A stretch of DNA of 64,000 nt from Mycobacterium sp. AZCC_0083. GTDB lineage: Bacteria; Actinomycetota; Actinomycetes; Mycobacteriales; Mycobacteriaceae. Where the stretch lies: contig NZ_JACHGP010000002.1 of assembly GCF_014202335.1 (NCBI RefSeq), positions 124,001 to 188,000 on the forward strand, in the 5' to 3' direction. The position numbers and the translations under genes were made by a program. The notes beneath the pieces are model-generated. The model worked only from the letters and a program-made list of their open reading frames with translations, was not told where the DNA came from and searched no databases. This document shows, piece after piece, positions 1 to 11,089 of this stretch (position 1 is its first letter; every line of letters starts with the position of its first letter).

Positions 1-1763
1 AGGGTGGACCCTTCGGCTCCATTGAATGCCGTCAGTCCGACCACCGCGTTGGGCGGCAAGGCAGCCACCCTGGCCTTCAACGCCGTCACCACCGGGCCGA
101 GGTTCAGCGTCTGGTCGAGCATCACCGATACCGGGCCCGTCCCCGATGGCGTGTTCGGGCCTGCCGACGGGGGGCCCGATACCGCGTTCGCCAGCGTTGC
201 CCGCATGGAGTTGTCACCCACGGACATCGGCGCAGGAAGCGAACCGAGGTCGACGACGTCGTTCTTCGGGGGCGTGCCGCCGTCGGTACGGAAGCCGGCC
301 TTGGCCAATTCGGTCATGGGTTCGGCGCCGCGCAGATACCTGGCGAACTCGCTGGCGGCGCTCACCTGTTCCTGGGAAAGCCAACTGCCGGCGAGCAATA
401 CGGTCGGATAGTCGGCGATGGCGGTGGGGCCCGGCGGAAGCCAAGAGGTCAGCCGACCCTTCGCGTCGGGCATCGACCCGCCACGTTGGTAGAGCAGCTG
501 TTCGGTGGTGACCACTGCGTGCACCGGCGTCGTGGCCGGGTCGCCGGCCTGCAGCAGGGCGTCCAACGCGGTGGATGCCTTGGAGTCGGCGAGCTTGGGT
601 TGGCCTGCCATCAGCGTGCTGACGGCGGGGGTGCCTGCGGTGGCCGGTGCTCCTGGCGGGGCCGACGTGGTGGCGACGGCCTCGGCGGCCAGGTAACCGG
701 CGTCGCTGTCCTCGGTCAGCGGCAGCGCCAGCCGCAACGAGCCCCAGCCGGACAGGTTCAGTCCGTCCATCGACGTCGGGTTGGTCTGCAGGGCAGGCAG
801 GGTCGACCAGTTCTGTTGTGCCAGCGCATCCTTCAGCTGCGGGCGCACGGCAAGCACGACCGGCGAGGTGACAAGGGAACGACTGTCGCTGACCGTCTGT
901 TCACCGGTGGCGGCTTCGAGCCGCGCCTCCGACACCGAGCTGCCAGGAATCCACAACGCCGGGCGCTCGCCGAGTTCGCCGGGCCACGCCCCGACGAAAC
1001 CGTTCACCACCGCGTCGGAATCTGCAGGCCGCACGCCAACTTTCACGCATCGGTCCCCGACGGGGGCCGCGGTCTGGTTGTACTTGTCCGCGAGGGCACG
1101 CAGTGGGTCGGCGATGCTGGGGTCGGCGACAACGGCGACGGCGACTTCGCCCTCTACGCAGCGTGCGGCCCCTGCGTGCGACCGATTGGACAGCGCGTCA
1201 CCGAGGAAGCGCCACCCGATGACCCCGCCGACGACAACCACCACGGCGACGAGGGCCGCGATGACGCCGATGCTGACGCCGCGCCTCTTGGGATCGACCG
1301 CCCGGTGGCTGCCCGTCCACTCGCCGCCCTCCCAGTCACCGCCGTGGGCACGTCCCGTGACAGGCGGCCGCGATGGTGGCGGGGGATTCGCGGCGAAGGA
1401 GTGTGTCGGGGCCTCGGGCTCCTCGTAGCGGTAGTCCGGCTCGTCGCGCTCCCAGAAGTTCGGCTCGTACCCGGGTTGGCGGGGCGCCGGTTCTTCGTAG
1501 CCGGCTTCGTCGTAATCGTCCTCGTAATCGGAGTCGTCGAAGTCGGCTTGCTCATAACCAGTTTGGTCGTCGTGCTCGTCGCCCGCGAAATCACGATTGG
1601 CATAAGGGGGTTCGGCAGAACCCGGTTCGCCATATCCGGGACCGGCCTCGTAGCCCTGTTCGTAGCTCGGCTGATCGTAGGAGAAGCCCTGCGCACCGTC
1701 ATCGTGCGGAGCCCGAGGGTCGTCGGGTGCTTCGTCGGGGTCGGGAACGCTGTGCCTACCCAT
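1..1763 (-). CDS. Membrane-anchored protein with solute-binding-like and VWA domains (Rv1836c-like), 3' end missing
   Basis: The reading frame is open from an ATG at 1763 to the left window edge, so about 587 residues are visible and the C-terminus is missing. Residues 1-160 are acidic, rich in Tyr, Pro and Asp, and look disordered. One transmembrane helix lies at about 163-185, after a basic stop (DPKRRG). Residues 195-540 resemble a periplasmic solute-binding fold, and the last visible part (SVMLDQTLNLGPVV) looks like the start of a von Willebrand A domain. This matches the layout of M. tuberculosis Rv1836c, the neighbour of glcB, which supports the call. Function is unknown; an extracytoplasmic binding or complex-assembly role is inference. 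An AGG stretch just upstream of the ATG could serve as ribosome binding site. Confidence 0.8.
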   Translation of the reverse strand, partial: MGRHSVPDPDEAPDDPRAPHDDGAQGFSYDQPSYEQGYEAGPGYGEPGSAEPPYANRDFAGDEHDDQTGYEQADFDDSDYEDDYDEAGYEEPAPRQPGYEPNFWERDEPDYRYEEPEAPTHSFAANPPPPSRPPVTGRAHGGDWEGGEWTGSHRAVDPKRRGVSIGVIAALVAVVVVVGGVIGWRFLGDALSNRSHAGAARCVEGEVAVAVVADPSIADPLRALADKYNQTAAPVGDRCVKVGVRPADSDAVVNGFVGAWPGELGERPALWIPGSSVSEARLEAATGEQTVSDSRSLVTSPVVLAVRPQLKDALAQQNWSTLPALQTNPTSMDGLNLSGWGSLRLALPLTEDSDAGYLAAEAVATTSAPPGAPATAGTPAVSTLMAGQPKLADSKASTALDALLQAGDPATTPVHAVVTTEQLLYQRGGSMPDAKGRLTSWLPPGPTAIADYPTVLLAGSWLSQEQVSAASEFARYLRGAEPMTELAKAGFRTDGGTPPKNDVVDLGSLPAPMSVGDNSMRATLANAVSGPPSAGPNTPSGTGPVSVMLDQTLNLGPVVTALKARVAALPPNAVVGLTAFNGAEGST

Positions 1764-1930
1764 TCCTAACCGTTCCTGGTTTGCGAGCAGGAGTGAATTC
1801 TGCTCGGGTGCGGCCCGAACGGTCTTGGCCGCGGCTGGCGGGTGTTTTCCGGTGGACCGGTGCGCATCGTGTGCGACCGGTGGACCGGAACTGCCGTGCT
1901 GCTATGTGGTCAACGGTGGCGTCCAAGCCT

Positions 1931-1983
1931 GGCCGGCGGTGTGCCCGCTGCGGTCCACTGTCCGCAGCGGGGTCCTGCCGGCC
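1931..1983. other. Nested stem-loop in the 516-bp gap between the VWA gene and glcB
   Basis: The gap 1764-2279 holds no convincing gene on either strand. It contains an inner 10-bp perfect stem (1944-1953 with 1962-1971, 8-nt loop) inside an outer 7-bp perfect stem (1931-1937 with 1977-1983). A 12-bp direct repeat CCGGTGGACCGG occurs at 1849-1860 and 1877-1888. No T-run follows the stem on either strand, so it is not a classic intrinsic terminator. It could end glcB transcription, be a small RNA, or be a leader element of the VWA gene. Confidence 0.5.
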
Positions 1984-2224
1984 GATGCCTGAACGACGGT
2001 CCGAGACCGCATCTGCCGACCGCGGCGCCGCAACGTGATGAGGTCGCGATGGGCGGATCGGAAGTGTGCTGACAACATTCTGGCAGACACCACCGACAAA
2101 CACGCCGCACCGCGCTGGCGCACTCACTTTCGCGCGGTAATGCATGCTTCCGCTCACTATGCGACCAACAGTGGGCAACCCCTGCGCTCCTTGCCTTGGC
2201 TGATCATTCGGCGGCTCCGGAGGG

Positions 2225-2270
2225 ACTCGTCATCCGGCTCGGCCGCTACGGCTCGTCATCCGGCTCGGCC
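2225..2270. repeat. Short direct repeat downstream of glcB
   Basis: A 20-bp segment ending in TCATCCGGCTCGGCC occurs at 2225-2244 and again, with one change, at 2251-2270, separated by 6 bp. It sits just after the glcB stop codon. No function is evident. Confidence 0.6.
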
Positions 2271-2279
2271 GAAGTCTAG

Positions 2280-4514
2280 TCACAGGCCGGAATGTCGGGC
2301 TTTGAACTCGCGGCGGCGCCGGTGCAGGATCGGTTCGGTGTAGCCGTTGGGCTGCTGCGCACCCGACAGAATCAGCTCCTGTGCAGCCTCGAACGCGATG
2401 CTGGCCTCGGGATCGGGCGCCATCGGCAGATAGCTCGGATCGTTGGCGTTCTGCTCGTCGACCACGGCGGCCATCCGGCGCAGGCTGGCCTTGACGTCAT
2501 CGGTAGTGATGACGCCGTGGCGCAACCAGTTCGCCAGCAGCTGGCTGGAGATGCGCAGCGTGGCGCGGTCCTCCATCAGCGCGACGTTGTGGATATCGGG
2601 CACCTTGGAACAGCCGACGCCCGCGTCGATCCAGCGCACGACGTAGCCGAGGATCGACTGGCAGTTGTTGTCGACCTCTTCGCGGATCTCCTCGGGCGCC
2701 CACGCCAGTTCGCTGGCCAACGGGATGGTCAGCAGCTCGTCGATGGTCGTCCGCTTCTTGCCCTTGAGCTCGTTCTGCACCTCGAAGACGTCGACCTGGT
2801 GGTAATGCATCGCGTGCAGCGTCGCTGCGGTCGGGGAGGGCACCCATGCGGTGGTTGCGCCCGCCTTGGGCTGACCGATCTTCTGCTCGACCATGTCGGC
2901 CATCAGGTCGGTCATGGCCCACATGCCCTTGCCGATCTGGGCGCGCCCGGAAAGGCCTGCGGCCAGCCCGGTGTCGACGTTGGCATCCTCGTAGGCCTTG
3001 ATCCACGGCTGGCTCTTCATCGCCCCCTTGCGGATCATCGGCCCAGCCTCCATGGAGGTGTGGATCTCGTCGCCGGTGCGGTCCAGGAAGCCGGTGTTGA
3101 TGAACACGACCCGGTCGGCGGCCGCCTTGATGGAGGCCTTCAGGTTCAGGGTGGTGCGCCGCTCCTCGTCCATGATGCCGACCTTGAGCGTGGCCTGCGG
3201 AAGGCCAAGCACGTCCTCGACGCGGCCGAACAGCTCGCACGTGAACGCGACCTCGTCGGGGCCGTGCATCTTCGGCTTCACGATGTAAACCGACCCGGTG
3301 CGGCTGTTGACCAGAGGCCCGTTGTCCTCATTCGCCTTCAAGCCGTGCATCGCGATGAGCCCGGTGAACAGCGCGTCCTGGATGCCCTCTGGCACCTCTG
3401 TGCCTTCTTCGCCGTCGGCGCCTGTGGTGATCGCGTCGTTCGTCATCAGGTGACCGACGTTGCGCACGAACAGCAGGCTGCGTCCCGGCAGGGTGATCTC
3501 GCCACCGTCCGGGGCGGTGTAGGTGCGGTCCTGGTTGAGGACGCGGGTGAACGTCTTGTCGCCCTTGCTGACCTCTTCGGTCAGGTCGCCGCGGTTCAGG
3601 CCGAGCCAGTTGCGGTAGCCGAGCACCTTGTCGTCGGCGTCGACGGCGGCGATCGAGTCCTCGAAGTCCATGATCGTGGTGATCGCCGACTCGAGCACGA
3701 CGTCCTTGATGCCAGCGGCGTCGGTGGCGCCGACGGGGGAGTCGGGGTCGACGAGGATCTCGATGTGCAGGCCGTGGTTCTTCAACAACACGGACCACTT
3801 CGGAGAGCCGAGCTCGCCGGTGTAGCCGACGAACTTCTCGGGCTGGGCGAGGCCGACCGATAGTTCGTCGCCGAGATCGATCAGGAGCTGACCGTCGTCG
3901 ATTTTGAGTCCAGTCGCCTGGTCCCACGTACCCGACGCCAGCGGCACGGCGTCGTCGAGGAACCCGCGGGCGTAGGCGATCACCTTGTCGCCGCGCACCC
4001 GGTTGTAGCTCGTGCCCTTCTCGGCGCCGTCCGCCTCGGGAATGACGTCGGTGCCGTACAACGCGTCGTACAGCGATCCCCACCTGGCGTTGGACGCGTT
4101 GAGCGCGAACCGCGCGTTCAGGATGGGCACCACCAGCTGCGGTCCGGCGGTGGTGGTGATCTCGGCGTCGACGCCGGAGGTGGTGATGGTGAAGTCGGCG
4201 GGCTCTGGCTGCAGGTAGCCGATCTCGGTGAGGAACGCCTGGTACTCCGCGGGATCGAATGGTCCGATGACGCGCTGGCGGTGCCACTTGTCGATCTGCG
4301 CCTGCAGCTCGTCGCGACGGGCAAGCAGTTCCTGGTTCTTCGGCGCAAGGTCGGTGACCACCTTGTCCACGCCCGCCCAGAAGCTCTCTGGATCCAGCCC
4401 GGTGCCCGGCAGGGCCTCGTTGGTCACGAAGTCGTGCAGCACCTTGGCGACCCGCAGATTGCCGACGGTCACGCGATCAGTCGCGGGCGGGCGAAGCGGG
4501 GTGGGCTCAGACAT
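2280..4514 (-). CDS. glcB: Malate synthase G
   Basis: It condenses glyoxylate with acetyl-CoA to malate, the second step of the glyoxylate shunt, in the cytoplasm. The 744-residue protein closely resembles M. tuberculosis GlcB (741 aa) end to end. Visible signatures are the IMDFEDS segment, [14 protein letters not shown] (which carries the catalytic Arg), GIMDEERRT and [11 protein letters not shown] (Mg-binding Glu and Asp), and [12 protein letters not shown] (which carries the catalytic Asp). The C-terminus is [16 protein letters not shown] chose the ATG at 4514, not the in-frame ATG at 4544, because GGGAGGAAA sits about 6 nt before 4514. A 14-bp palindrome lies 32 bp upstream of the start. 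Confidence 0.97.
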   Translation of the reverse strand: MSEPTPLRPPATDRVTVGNLRVAKVLHDFVTNEALPGTGLDPESFWAGVDKVVTDLAPKNQELLARRDELQAQIDKWHRQRVIGPFDPAEYQAFLTEIGYLQPEPADFTITTSGVDAEITTTAGPQLVVPILNARFALNASNARWGSLYDALYGTDVIPEADGAEKGTSYNRVRGDKVIAYARGFLDDAVPLASGTWDQATGLKIDDGQLLIDLGDELSVGLAQPEKFVGYTGELGSPKWSVLLKNHGLHIEILVDPDSPVGATDAAGIKDVVLESAITTIMDFEDSIAAVDADDKVLGYRNWLGLNRGDLTEEVSKGDKTFTRVLNQDRTYTAPDGGEITLPGRSLLFVRNVGHLMTNDAITTGADGEEGTEVPEGIQDALFTGLIAMHGLKANEDNGPLVNSRTGSVYIVKPKMHGPDEVAFTCELFGRVEDVLGLPQATLKVGIMDEERRTTLNLKASIKAAADRVVFINTGFLDRTGDEIHTSMEAGPMIRKGAMKSQPWIKAYEDANVDTGLAAGLSGRAQIGKGMWAMTDLMADMVEQKIGQPKAGATTAWVPSPTAATLHAMHYHQVDVFEVQNELKGKKRTTIDELLTIPLASELAWAPEEIREEVDNNCQSILGYVVRWIDAGVGCSKVPDIHNVALMEDRATLRISSQLLANWLRHGVITTDDVKASLRRMAAVVDEQNANDPSYLPMAPDPEASIAFEAAQELILSGAQQPNGYTEPILHRRRREFKARHSGL

Positions 4515-4545
4515 TGGTATTTCCTCCCTAAAGCGTCGATCCATC

Positions 4546-4559
4546 TTACCCGTGGGTAA
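4546..4559. promoter_or_regulatory. Perfect palindrome upstream of glcB
   Basis: TTACCCGTGGGTAA is a perfect 14-bp palindrome in the 51-bp gap between glcB and the gene before it. Its position, just upstream of the glcB ribosome binding site, fits an operator or a promoter-overlapping repressor site. I cannot name the regulator. Confidence 0.4.
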
Positions 4560-4565
4560 CCCCAG

Positions 4566-5486
4566 CTAAGTTCCCCGCACCGAACCCGATTCGCGGTTCA
4601 CCGTGCTGAGCAGCAGGTCACACCGGTCTGCGAGCGCCGCCCGCAGGGGCGCCGCACGGTCGGCGACGTCCTGCTGGGCGCGGACGTATTCGGCACGACC
4701 CGCTGAAGTCTCGATGGCAATCGGCTCGAAACCATATCCGGTGAGGTCGTACGGGCTCGCACGCATGTCCAGCTCGCGGGCATCGGCGGCGAGGTCGAGG
4801 CAGTCCATGAGCAAGCCAGACTCCACCAGCGGGCCCAGTTTCCCACAGAACTTGTAGAGATCCATGTTCGCGTGAACGCACCCCGGCTGTTCGGTGGCGA
4901 CTTGCGACTGCCTGCTCAGCTTCTCGGCGTTGCGCGGCGCAGCAGGCTCGGTGAAGAACCGGTAGGCGTCGAAGTGGCTGCAACGCAACGGCATCGAATC
5001 GACCACTGCGTCGGTGGCCGCGGCGCCCAGCCGCAGTGGAACCTCGTGCCTGATGTCTGCGGTCCGGTAGACCATCGCCCACTCGTGCAGGCCGAAGCAA
5101 TTCAACCGGGCTGGCCGACGGGCGGTGGCGTGCAGTAGCTCGGCGATGAACTCGACAGTCTCGATGCGGGCCAGCAGATGCTCGTGAGTGACGGTGACGG
5201 CCGATCCGAGCGTGCCGTAGCCGCTGCGTTCGCGGAAGCGGCAGGCCGACGCACCGTCCAGCACCACGCCGTATCCCGGGTGCCAACGGCGCAGCTGGCG
5301 GGGCTTGAGGCTGTAGTAGCTGAACAGGAAATCCCACACCGGGTGAGCTTCGCCACGTCTGGCCCTGCGCAGGTGCGGCTCGACGAAGCGGTCCACTCGT
5401 TCGGCGTGCCGACGTTCGCGCTCGGTCCACACGGATTCGTCGAGCACGGCCTTGAGCTGGACTGAGTCGAGTACGAGCTCAGACAC
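4566..5486 (-). CDS. Actinobacterial protein of the family annotated as 3-methyladenine DNA glycosylase
   Basis: This 306-residue protein has conserved stretches such as HPVWDFLFSYYSLKPRQLRRWHPG and CFGLHEWAMVY. From memory, a family with these features is widely labelled 3-methyladenine DNA glycosylase in actinobacteria. I see no helix-hairpin-helix motif and no Aag-type signature, so that enzymatic label rests on family naming only. The start codon overlaps the stop of the upstream CNNM gene by 8 bp, which implies translational coupling to two membrane proteins. Transcription probably comes from upstream of that pair. Confidence 0.65.
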   Translation of the reverse strand: MSELVLDSVQLKAVLDESVWTERERRHAERVDRFVEPHLRRARRGEAHPVWDFLFSYYSLKPRQLRRWHPGYGVVLDGASACRFRERSGYGTLGSAVTVTHEHLLARIETVEFIAELLHATARRPARLNCFGLHEWAMVYRTADIRHEVPLRLGAAATDAVVDSMPLRCSHFDAYRFFTEPAAPRNAEKLSRQSQVATEQPGCVHANMDLYKFCGKLGPLVESGLLMDCLDLAADARELDMRASPYDLTGYGFEPIAIETSAGRAEYVRAQQDVADRAAPLRAALADRCDLLLSTVNRESGSVRGT

Positions 5487-6561
5487 GGTGGGTTCCGTCG
5501 CGAACGGTCCCCACCAGATCCTCGACGAGGTCTTCCAGCGTCACCATCGCGGTCACCTGGTCGGGGCTGGCGGTCTCGTGGCCCTCGCGCGACCGTTCGC
5601 CGGTGACCAGTGCGAGATGGCTGTTGTCGCGTCGCAGCCGTGACAACGCGTCGGGCAGTGGCAACGTCGCGAGCACTTGCGGCAGCGGCCGCACCATGGA
5701 TGCATCGACGACCGCATCGGGATCGTCGACCAGTGACAGCACGTCCTTGATGTGAACGTAGCCGGTGAATCGGCCGGCGAGATCGACGACGGGGAAGCGG
5801 GAGTAGCCGGTCTCGGCGAGTGCCTGTTTGATCGCTGCGACAGTCGGCCCCGAGCCATCGGCGGCGGCGGGAACCGCGTGAATCTCGTTGACCGGCACCG
5901 CAACATCGGCCACGATGCGCGTGCGGATCTGCAGCGCCCGCGACAGCCGGCTGTGCTCCTCGGGGTCCAGTAACCCCTCGGACACCGACTCGGCGATCAT
6001 CTCGGACAACTCGATCATCGACACCGTGTTCTCGAGCTCGTTCTTGGCTTCCACCCCGAACAGGCGCAGCGTCAGCTTTGCGCACCAGTCGTAGAAGGCG
6101 ATGAACGGGCGCGCGATCCGAATCCAGACCAGGTACGGCGGGACCAGCAGCATCGCAGCCGATTCGGGCCCGGCGATGGCGATGTTCTTCGGCACCATCT
6201 CACCGAGCAGCACGTGCAGCACCACGACGACCGTGATCGCGACAAGGAACGACACCGTGTGCAGCACCGCGTCCGGCACACCCAGCAGGTCGAACGGCGT
6301 TTCGAGCAGATGGGCGACCGCGGGTTCTCCGACACGGCCGAGCAGGATCGAGCACACCGTGATGCCGAGCTGCGCACCCGCCAGCATCAGCGACAGGTTC
6401 TGGCCTGCCCGCATGACCGTGACGGCGCTGCGCTTGCCTTGTTCGGCGAGGGCTTCGAGCCGGTCGCGGCGCGCGGAGATGAGCGCGAACTCGGCGGCGA
6501 CGAAGAAGGCGTTGGCGGCCAGCAGCAACACCGTCAGCAGAACGCCAAGAAGGTCACCCAT
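5479..6561 (-). CDS. CNNM/hemolysin-C type membrane protein with CBS pair (Rv1841c-like)
   Basis: The N-terminal half (about residues 1-170) is a DUF21/CNNM transmembrane domain with four hydrophobic segments. A tandem CBS module follows at about 200-345 ([22 protein letters not shown] and a second repeat). Family members are implicated in Mg2+/Co2+ transport or homeostasis; the CBS pair probably senses adenine nucleotides. At 360 residues it lacks the C-terminal CorC/HlyC domain that its upstream neighbour has. It overlaps that neighbour's stop by 8 bp and the downstream gene's start by 8 bp, so the three are probably co-translated. The pair matches Rv1842c-Rv1841c. Confidence 0.88.
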   Translation of the reverse strand: MGDLLGVLLTVLLLAANAFFVAAEFALISARRDRLEALAEQGKRSAVTVMRAGQNLSLMLAGAQLGITVCSILLGRVGEPAVAHLLETPFDLLGVPDAVLHTVSFLVAITVVVVLHVLLGEMVPKNIAIAGPESAAMLLVPPYLVWIRIARPFIAFYDWCAKLTLRLFGVEAKNELENTVSMIELSEMIAESVSEGLLDPEEHSRLSRALQIRTRIVADVAVPVNEIHAVPAAADGSGPTVAAIKQALAETGYSRFPVVDLAGRFTGYVHIKDVLSLVDDPDAVVDASMVRPLPQVLATLPLPDALSRLRRDNSHLALVTGERSREGHETASPDQVTAMVTLEDLVEDLVGTVRDGTHRV

Positions 6562-7912
6562 CGGCGGGCTCCTCGTCGTGGCCGAGCCTGACCAGCTTGA
6601 TCAGGTCGATGCGGCGACCGTCCATTCGCTCGACGCTCGCCAGCCAGCGCACCGGGTGGTCGACCGCGGCGTCGGGGTCGAACTCGGTCAACTTCACCGA
6701 CTCGCCCTCGACCGGAATGTGGCCGAGCTCCTGGAGCACCAGACCACCGATCGTTTCGTACTCGCCCTCGGGGGCCCGGAACGGGGTTTCGGTGTCGACC
6801 TCGTCGATGCGCAGCAGTCCAGAGACCTGCCAGCCATTGCGCATCTCGACGACGTCGGGGGTCGCGTCGTCGTGCTCGTCGCGGACGTCACCGACGATCT
6901 CCTCGATCAGGTCCTCGACGGTGACCATGCCCGCGGTGCCGCCGTACTCGTCGACCACCAACGCGGTCTGCAGACCGTTCGCCCGGATCTGCGTCATCAC
7001 GGCATCGCCGTCGAGGGTTGACGGCACCGTGGGAACGGGCAGTGCAATCGTGGCCAGCTTGGTGTTCGACCGCTCGGCGGGAGGCACTTCGAAGACCTGC
7101 TTGACGTGCACGATTCCGACGGTCTCGTCGAGATCGCCGTCGACGATCGGGAAGCGGGAGTAGCCGGTCTCCATTGCCTTGGCCACCAGGTCGGCGACGG
7201 TGTCGTCGGTCTGGAGTGCCTCGATCGTCGAGCGGGGCGTCATCAGCTCCTCGGCGGTACGGGTGCCGAACCTCAACGAGCGGTCCACCAGCGTGGCGGT
7301 CGAGAGGTCGAGCGAACCCTGGCGGGCGGAGTTGCGCACCAGCGACACCAGTTCCTGCGGCGACCGCGCCGACCGCAGCTCCTCGGCAGGCTCGATGCCC
7401 ACACGGCGCAGGATCCAGTTCGCGGTGCCGTTGGTCAACTTGATCAACGGGGTGGTGGCCGTCGAGAACAGCAGTTGCGGACCTGCCACGACGCGTGCGG
7501 TGGCCAGTGGCTTTGCGATGGCGAGGTATTGGGCCACCAGTTCGCCGAACACCATCGACACCGAGGTGGCGATCAACAGCGCAAGGGCAAGTGCAAAGCC
7601 TTCGGCAACGCTCTCTGGCAGCGCCAGCGCGTGAAAAGCGGGTTCCAGCAGGTGCGCGAGCAGCGGCTCGGCGAGATAACCGGTGATCAGCGTGGTGATC
7701 GAGATGCCGACCTGGGCTCCCGACAGTTGAAACGACAGTGTTCGGTGCGCCCGCTGCACTAGCTTGTCGCGACGCTTGCCGCTGCGCGCATTGGCGTCGA
7801 CGGTGCTTCGTTCCAGTGCCGTCAGCGAGAACTCGGCGGCCACGAACAGGGCGGTACCTGCGGTGAGCACGACGAAGCCGAGCAGGGCGAGCATGGTCAG
7901 GCCGAAGCTCAT
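6554..7912 (-). CDS. CNNM/hemolysin-C type membrane protein with CBS pair and CorC domain (Rv1842c-like)
   Basis: The 452-residue protein has a DUF21/CNNM membrane domain (about 1-190), two CBS motifs (about 210-335, with [20 protein letters not shown] and [20 protein letters not shown]), and a C-terminal CorC_HlyC transporter-associated domain (about 350-440). This is the full-length architecture of divalent-cation efflux/homeostasis proteins. It is followed by a shorter paralogue with an 8-bp overlap, suggesting the two proteins work together, perhaps as a heteromer (inference). Its ATG overlaps by 4 bp the stop of a possible short upstream reading frame. Confidence 0.9.
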   Translation of the reverse strand: MSFGLTMLALLGFVVLTAGTALFVAAEFSLTALERSTVDANARSGKRRDKLVQRAHRTLSFQLSGAQVGISITTLITGYLAEPLLAHLLEPAFHALALPESVAEGFALALALLIATSVSMVFGELVAQYLAIAKPLATARVVAGPQLLFSTATTPLIKLTNGTANWILRRVGIEPAEELRSARSPQELVSLVRNSARQGSLDLSTATLVDRSLRFGTRTAEELMTPRSTIEALQTDDTVADLVAKAMETGYSRFPIVDGDLDETVGIVHVKQVFEVPPAERSNTKLATIALPVPTVPSTLDGDAVMTQIRANGLQTALVVDEYGGTAGMVTVEDLIEEIVGDVRDEHDDATPDVVEMRNGWQVSGLLRIDEVDTETPFRAPEGEYETIGGLVLQELGHIPVEGESVKLTEFDPDAAVDHPVRWLASVERMDGRRIDLIKLVRLGHDEEPADG

Positions 7913-8062
7913 CGCAGCCTCGCGGAGATTTCGCCGGGTCTCGTGCCCGGCTGACTACTGGAGGGTTCGGCGTCCTGAGGTTCCATGCCGGGTTCGCGGG
8001 CGGTTGGCTCGGACCCGACGGCCCGGTCAGACGTGGGGGCCTCCACGGGTGCCTGCGGCACG
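7909..8062 (-). CDS. Possible small proline/serine-rich protein ahead of the CNNM pair
   Basis: A GTG at 8062 follows AAGGAAAGG by about 6 nt, a strong ribosome binding site, and opens a 50-residue frame rich in Pro, Ser and Glu. It ends with a 4-bp ATGA overlap on the CNNM start. The composition is that of a disordered peptide, and I recognise no family. It could be a real coupled micro-protein or a leader peptide. An upstream in-frame ATG at 8100 has no ribosome binding site. Confidence 0.35.
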
Positions 8063-8113
8063 TGATCCCTTTCCTTCAGCCGGGGTGGTGAGGCATCCAT
8101 GTTAGCGGGTGGC

Positions 8114-9589
<1,476 letters not shown>

Positions 9590-11044
9590 TCAGGCCTCGA
9601 CCTCGGTGCGGTCACCACTCCACAGGGTGTGGAAGCGTGCGGCCGGGTCCGCGTCGGTGCGGCCGTAGGTGTGCGCGCCGAAGAAGTCCCGCAGCCCCTG
9701 CGTGAGCGCGGCGGGCAGTCGTTCGGTGCGCAGCCCGTCGTAGTACGACAGCGCCGACGAGAAGCCGGGGATGGGGATGCCCAACTGCGTGGCGGTCACG
9801 ACGACCCGGCGCCAGCTGTCGATCGCCGACTCGATGGCGCTGCGGAAGTAGGGAGCCACGATGAGGCTGGGCAGGTCGGCGTTCTCGTCGAACGCCTCCT
9901 TGATCCGGTTGAGGAACTTGGCCCGGATGATGCAGCCGCCGCGCCAGATCGTGGCCATGTCGCCGGGCGTGATGCCCCAGTCGTATTCGATGCTGCCTGC
10001 CTGGATCTGGTTGAAGCCCTGCGCATAGGCGATGATCTTGGACGCGTAGAGCGCCTGGCGGACGTCCTCGGTGAACTGCGCTGCGTCGCTTGGATTTCCG
10101 CCGAGGTCGCCCGAGGCCAAGCCGGTCGTGGCCTTGCGTTGGGTGACCGAGCCCGACAGTGCGCGGGCGAACACCGCCTCGGCGATGCCGGTGACCGGGA
10201 CGCCGAGGTCGAGAGCCGACTTCACCGTCCAGCGGCCGGTGCCCTTCTGCTCGGCCTCGTCGAGGATGACGTCGACCAGCGGCTTACCGGTCTTGGCGTC
10301 GGTCTGGCGCAGAACTTCGGCGGTGATCTCGATCAGGTAGCTGTCCAGGTCGCCCTTGTTCCACTCGGCGAACACGTCGGCGATCTCGGGAGCAGTCTTG
10401 CCGAGCCCGTCGCGCAGCAGTTGGTAGGCCTCGCCGATGAGCTGCATGTCGGAGTACTCGATGCCGTTGTGCACCATCTTCACGAAGTGCCCTGCGCCGT
10501 CGGGTCCGATGTGGGTGCAGCACGGCACGCCGTCGACGTGTGCGGAGATCTCCTCGAGCAGCGGGCCGAGTGACTTGTAGGACTCGGCGGGCCCGCCCGG
10601 CATGATCGACGGCCCGTTCAGGGCGCCCTCCTCGCCGCCGGAGATGCCTGCGCCGACGAAGTGCAGTCCACGCTCGCGGATCGCCTTCTCGCGGCGGATG
10701 GTGTCGGTGTAGAGCGCGTTGCCGCCGTCGATGATGATGTCGCCGGGCTCCATCGCGTCGGCCAGTTCGTTGATGACCGCGTCGGTCGGGTCGCCCGCCT
10801 TGACCATGATGATTACTCGGCGCGGCTTCTCAAGTGCGGCAAGGAATTCGGGGATCGTCTCGCTGCGCACGAAATTGCCCTCCGAGCCGTGCTCCTTCAG
10901 CAGCGCATCGGTCTTGGCCACCGACCGGTTGTGCAGCGCGACGGTATAGCCGTGGTGGGCGAAGTTGCGGGCGAGGTTGGAGCCCATCACGGCCAGGCCG
11001 GTGACCCCGATCTGGGCGGTGGCGGAGGTTTCAGACGAGCTCAC
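9590..11044 (-). CDS. gnd: 6-phosphogluconate dehydrogenase, decarboxylating
   Basis: It oxidatively decarboxylates 6-phosphogluconate to ribulose 5-phosphate in the pentose phosphate pathway. The 484-residue length is that of the long, bacterial NADP-type enzyme. Visible are the nucleotide-binding loop GLAVMGSNLARN (about 14-25), the substrate-binding stretch GISGGEEGALNGPSIMPGG, the catalytic segment HFVKMVHNGIEYSDMQLI and the C-terminal helix bundle with GLRDFFGAHTYGRTD. It corresponds to gnd1 (Rv1844c). The start is a GTG at 11044 behind GAAAGG. Only 24 bp separate its stop from guaB1, so the two may be co-transcribed. Confidence 0.97.
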   Translation of the reverse strand: MSSSETSATAQIGVTGLAVMGSNLARNFAHHGYTVALHNRSVAKTDALLKEHGSEGNFVRSETIPEFLAALEKPRRVIIMVKAGDPTDAVINELADAMEPGDIIIDGGNALYTDTIRREKAIRERGLHFVGAGISGGEEGALNGPSIMPGGPAESYKSLGPLLEEISAHVDGVPCCTHIGPDGAGHFVKMVHNGIEYSDMQLIGEAYQLLRDGLGKTAPEIADVFAEWNKGDLDSYLIEITAEVLRQTDAKTGKPLVDVILDEAEQKGTGRWTVKSALDLGVPVTGIAEAVFARALSGSVTQRKATTGLASGDLGGNPSDAAQFTEDVRQALYASKIIAYAQGFNQIQAGSIEYDWGITPGDMATIWRGGCIIRAKFLNRIKEAFDENADLPSLIVAPYFRSAIESAIDSWRRVVVTATQLGIPIPGFSSALSYYDGLRTERLPAALTQGLRDFFGAHTYGRTDADPAARFHTLWSGDRTEVEA

Positions 11045-11089
11045 AGGCAGCCTTTCGTTGTTTGGTTGTCGAGCGGGGAGAGGTTGACG

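Noticed and set aside
486..1769. Long plus-strand open frame (427 codons) opposite the VWA gene
   Set aside because: Its composition is that of an antisense frame in high-GC DNA. The minus-strand frame has a membrane helix, domain structure and Rv1836c similarity.
2292..3863. 523-codon plus-strand frame opposite glcB
   Set aside because: The minus strand encodes a clearly conserved malate synthase across this stretch, and the plus frame has no recognisable domain.
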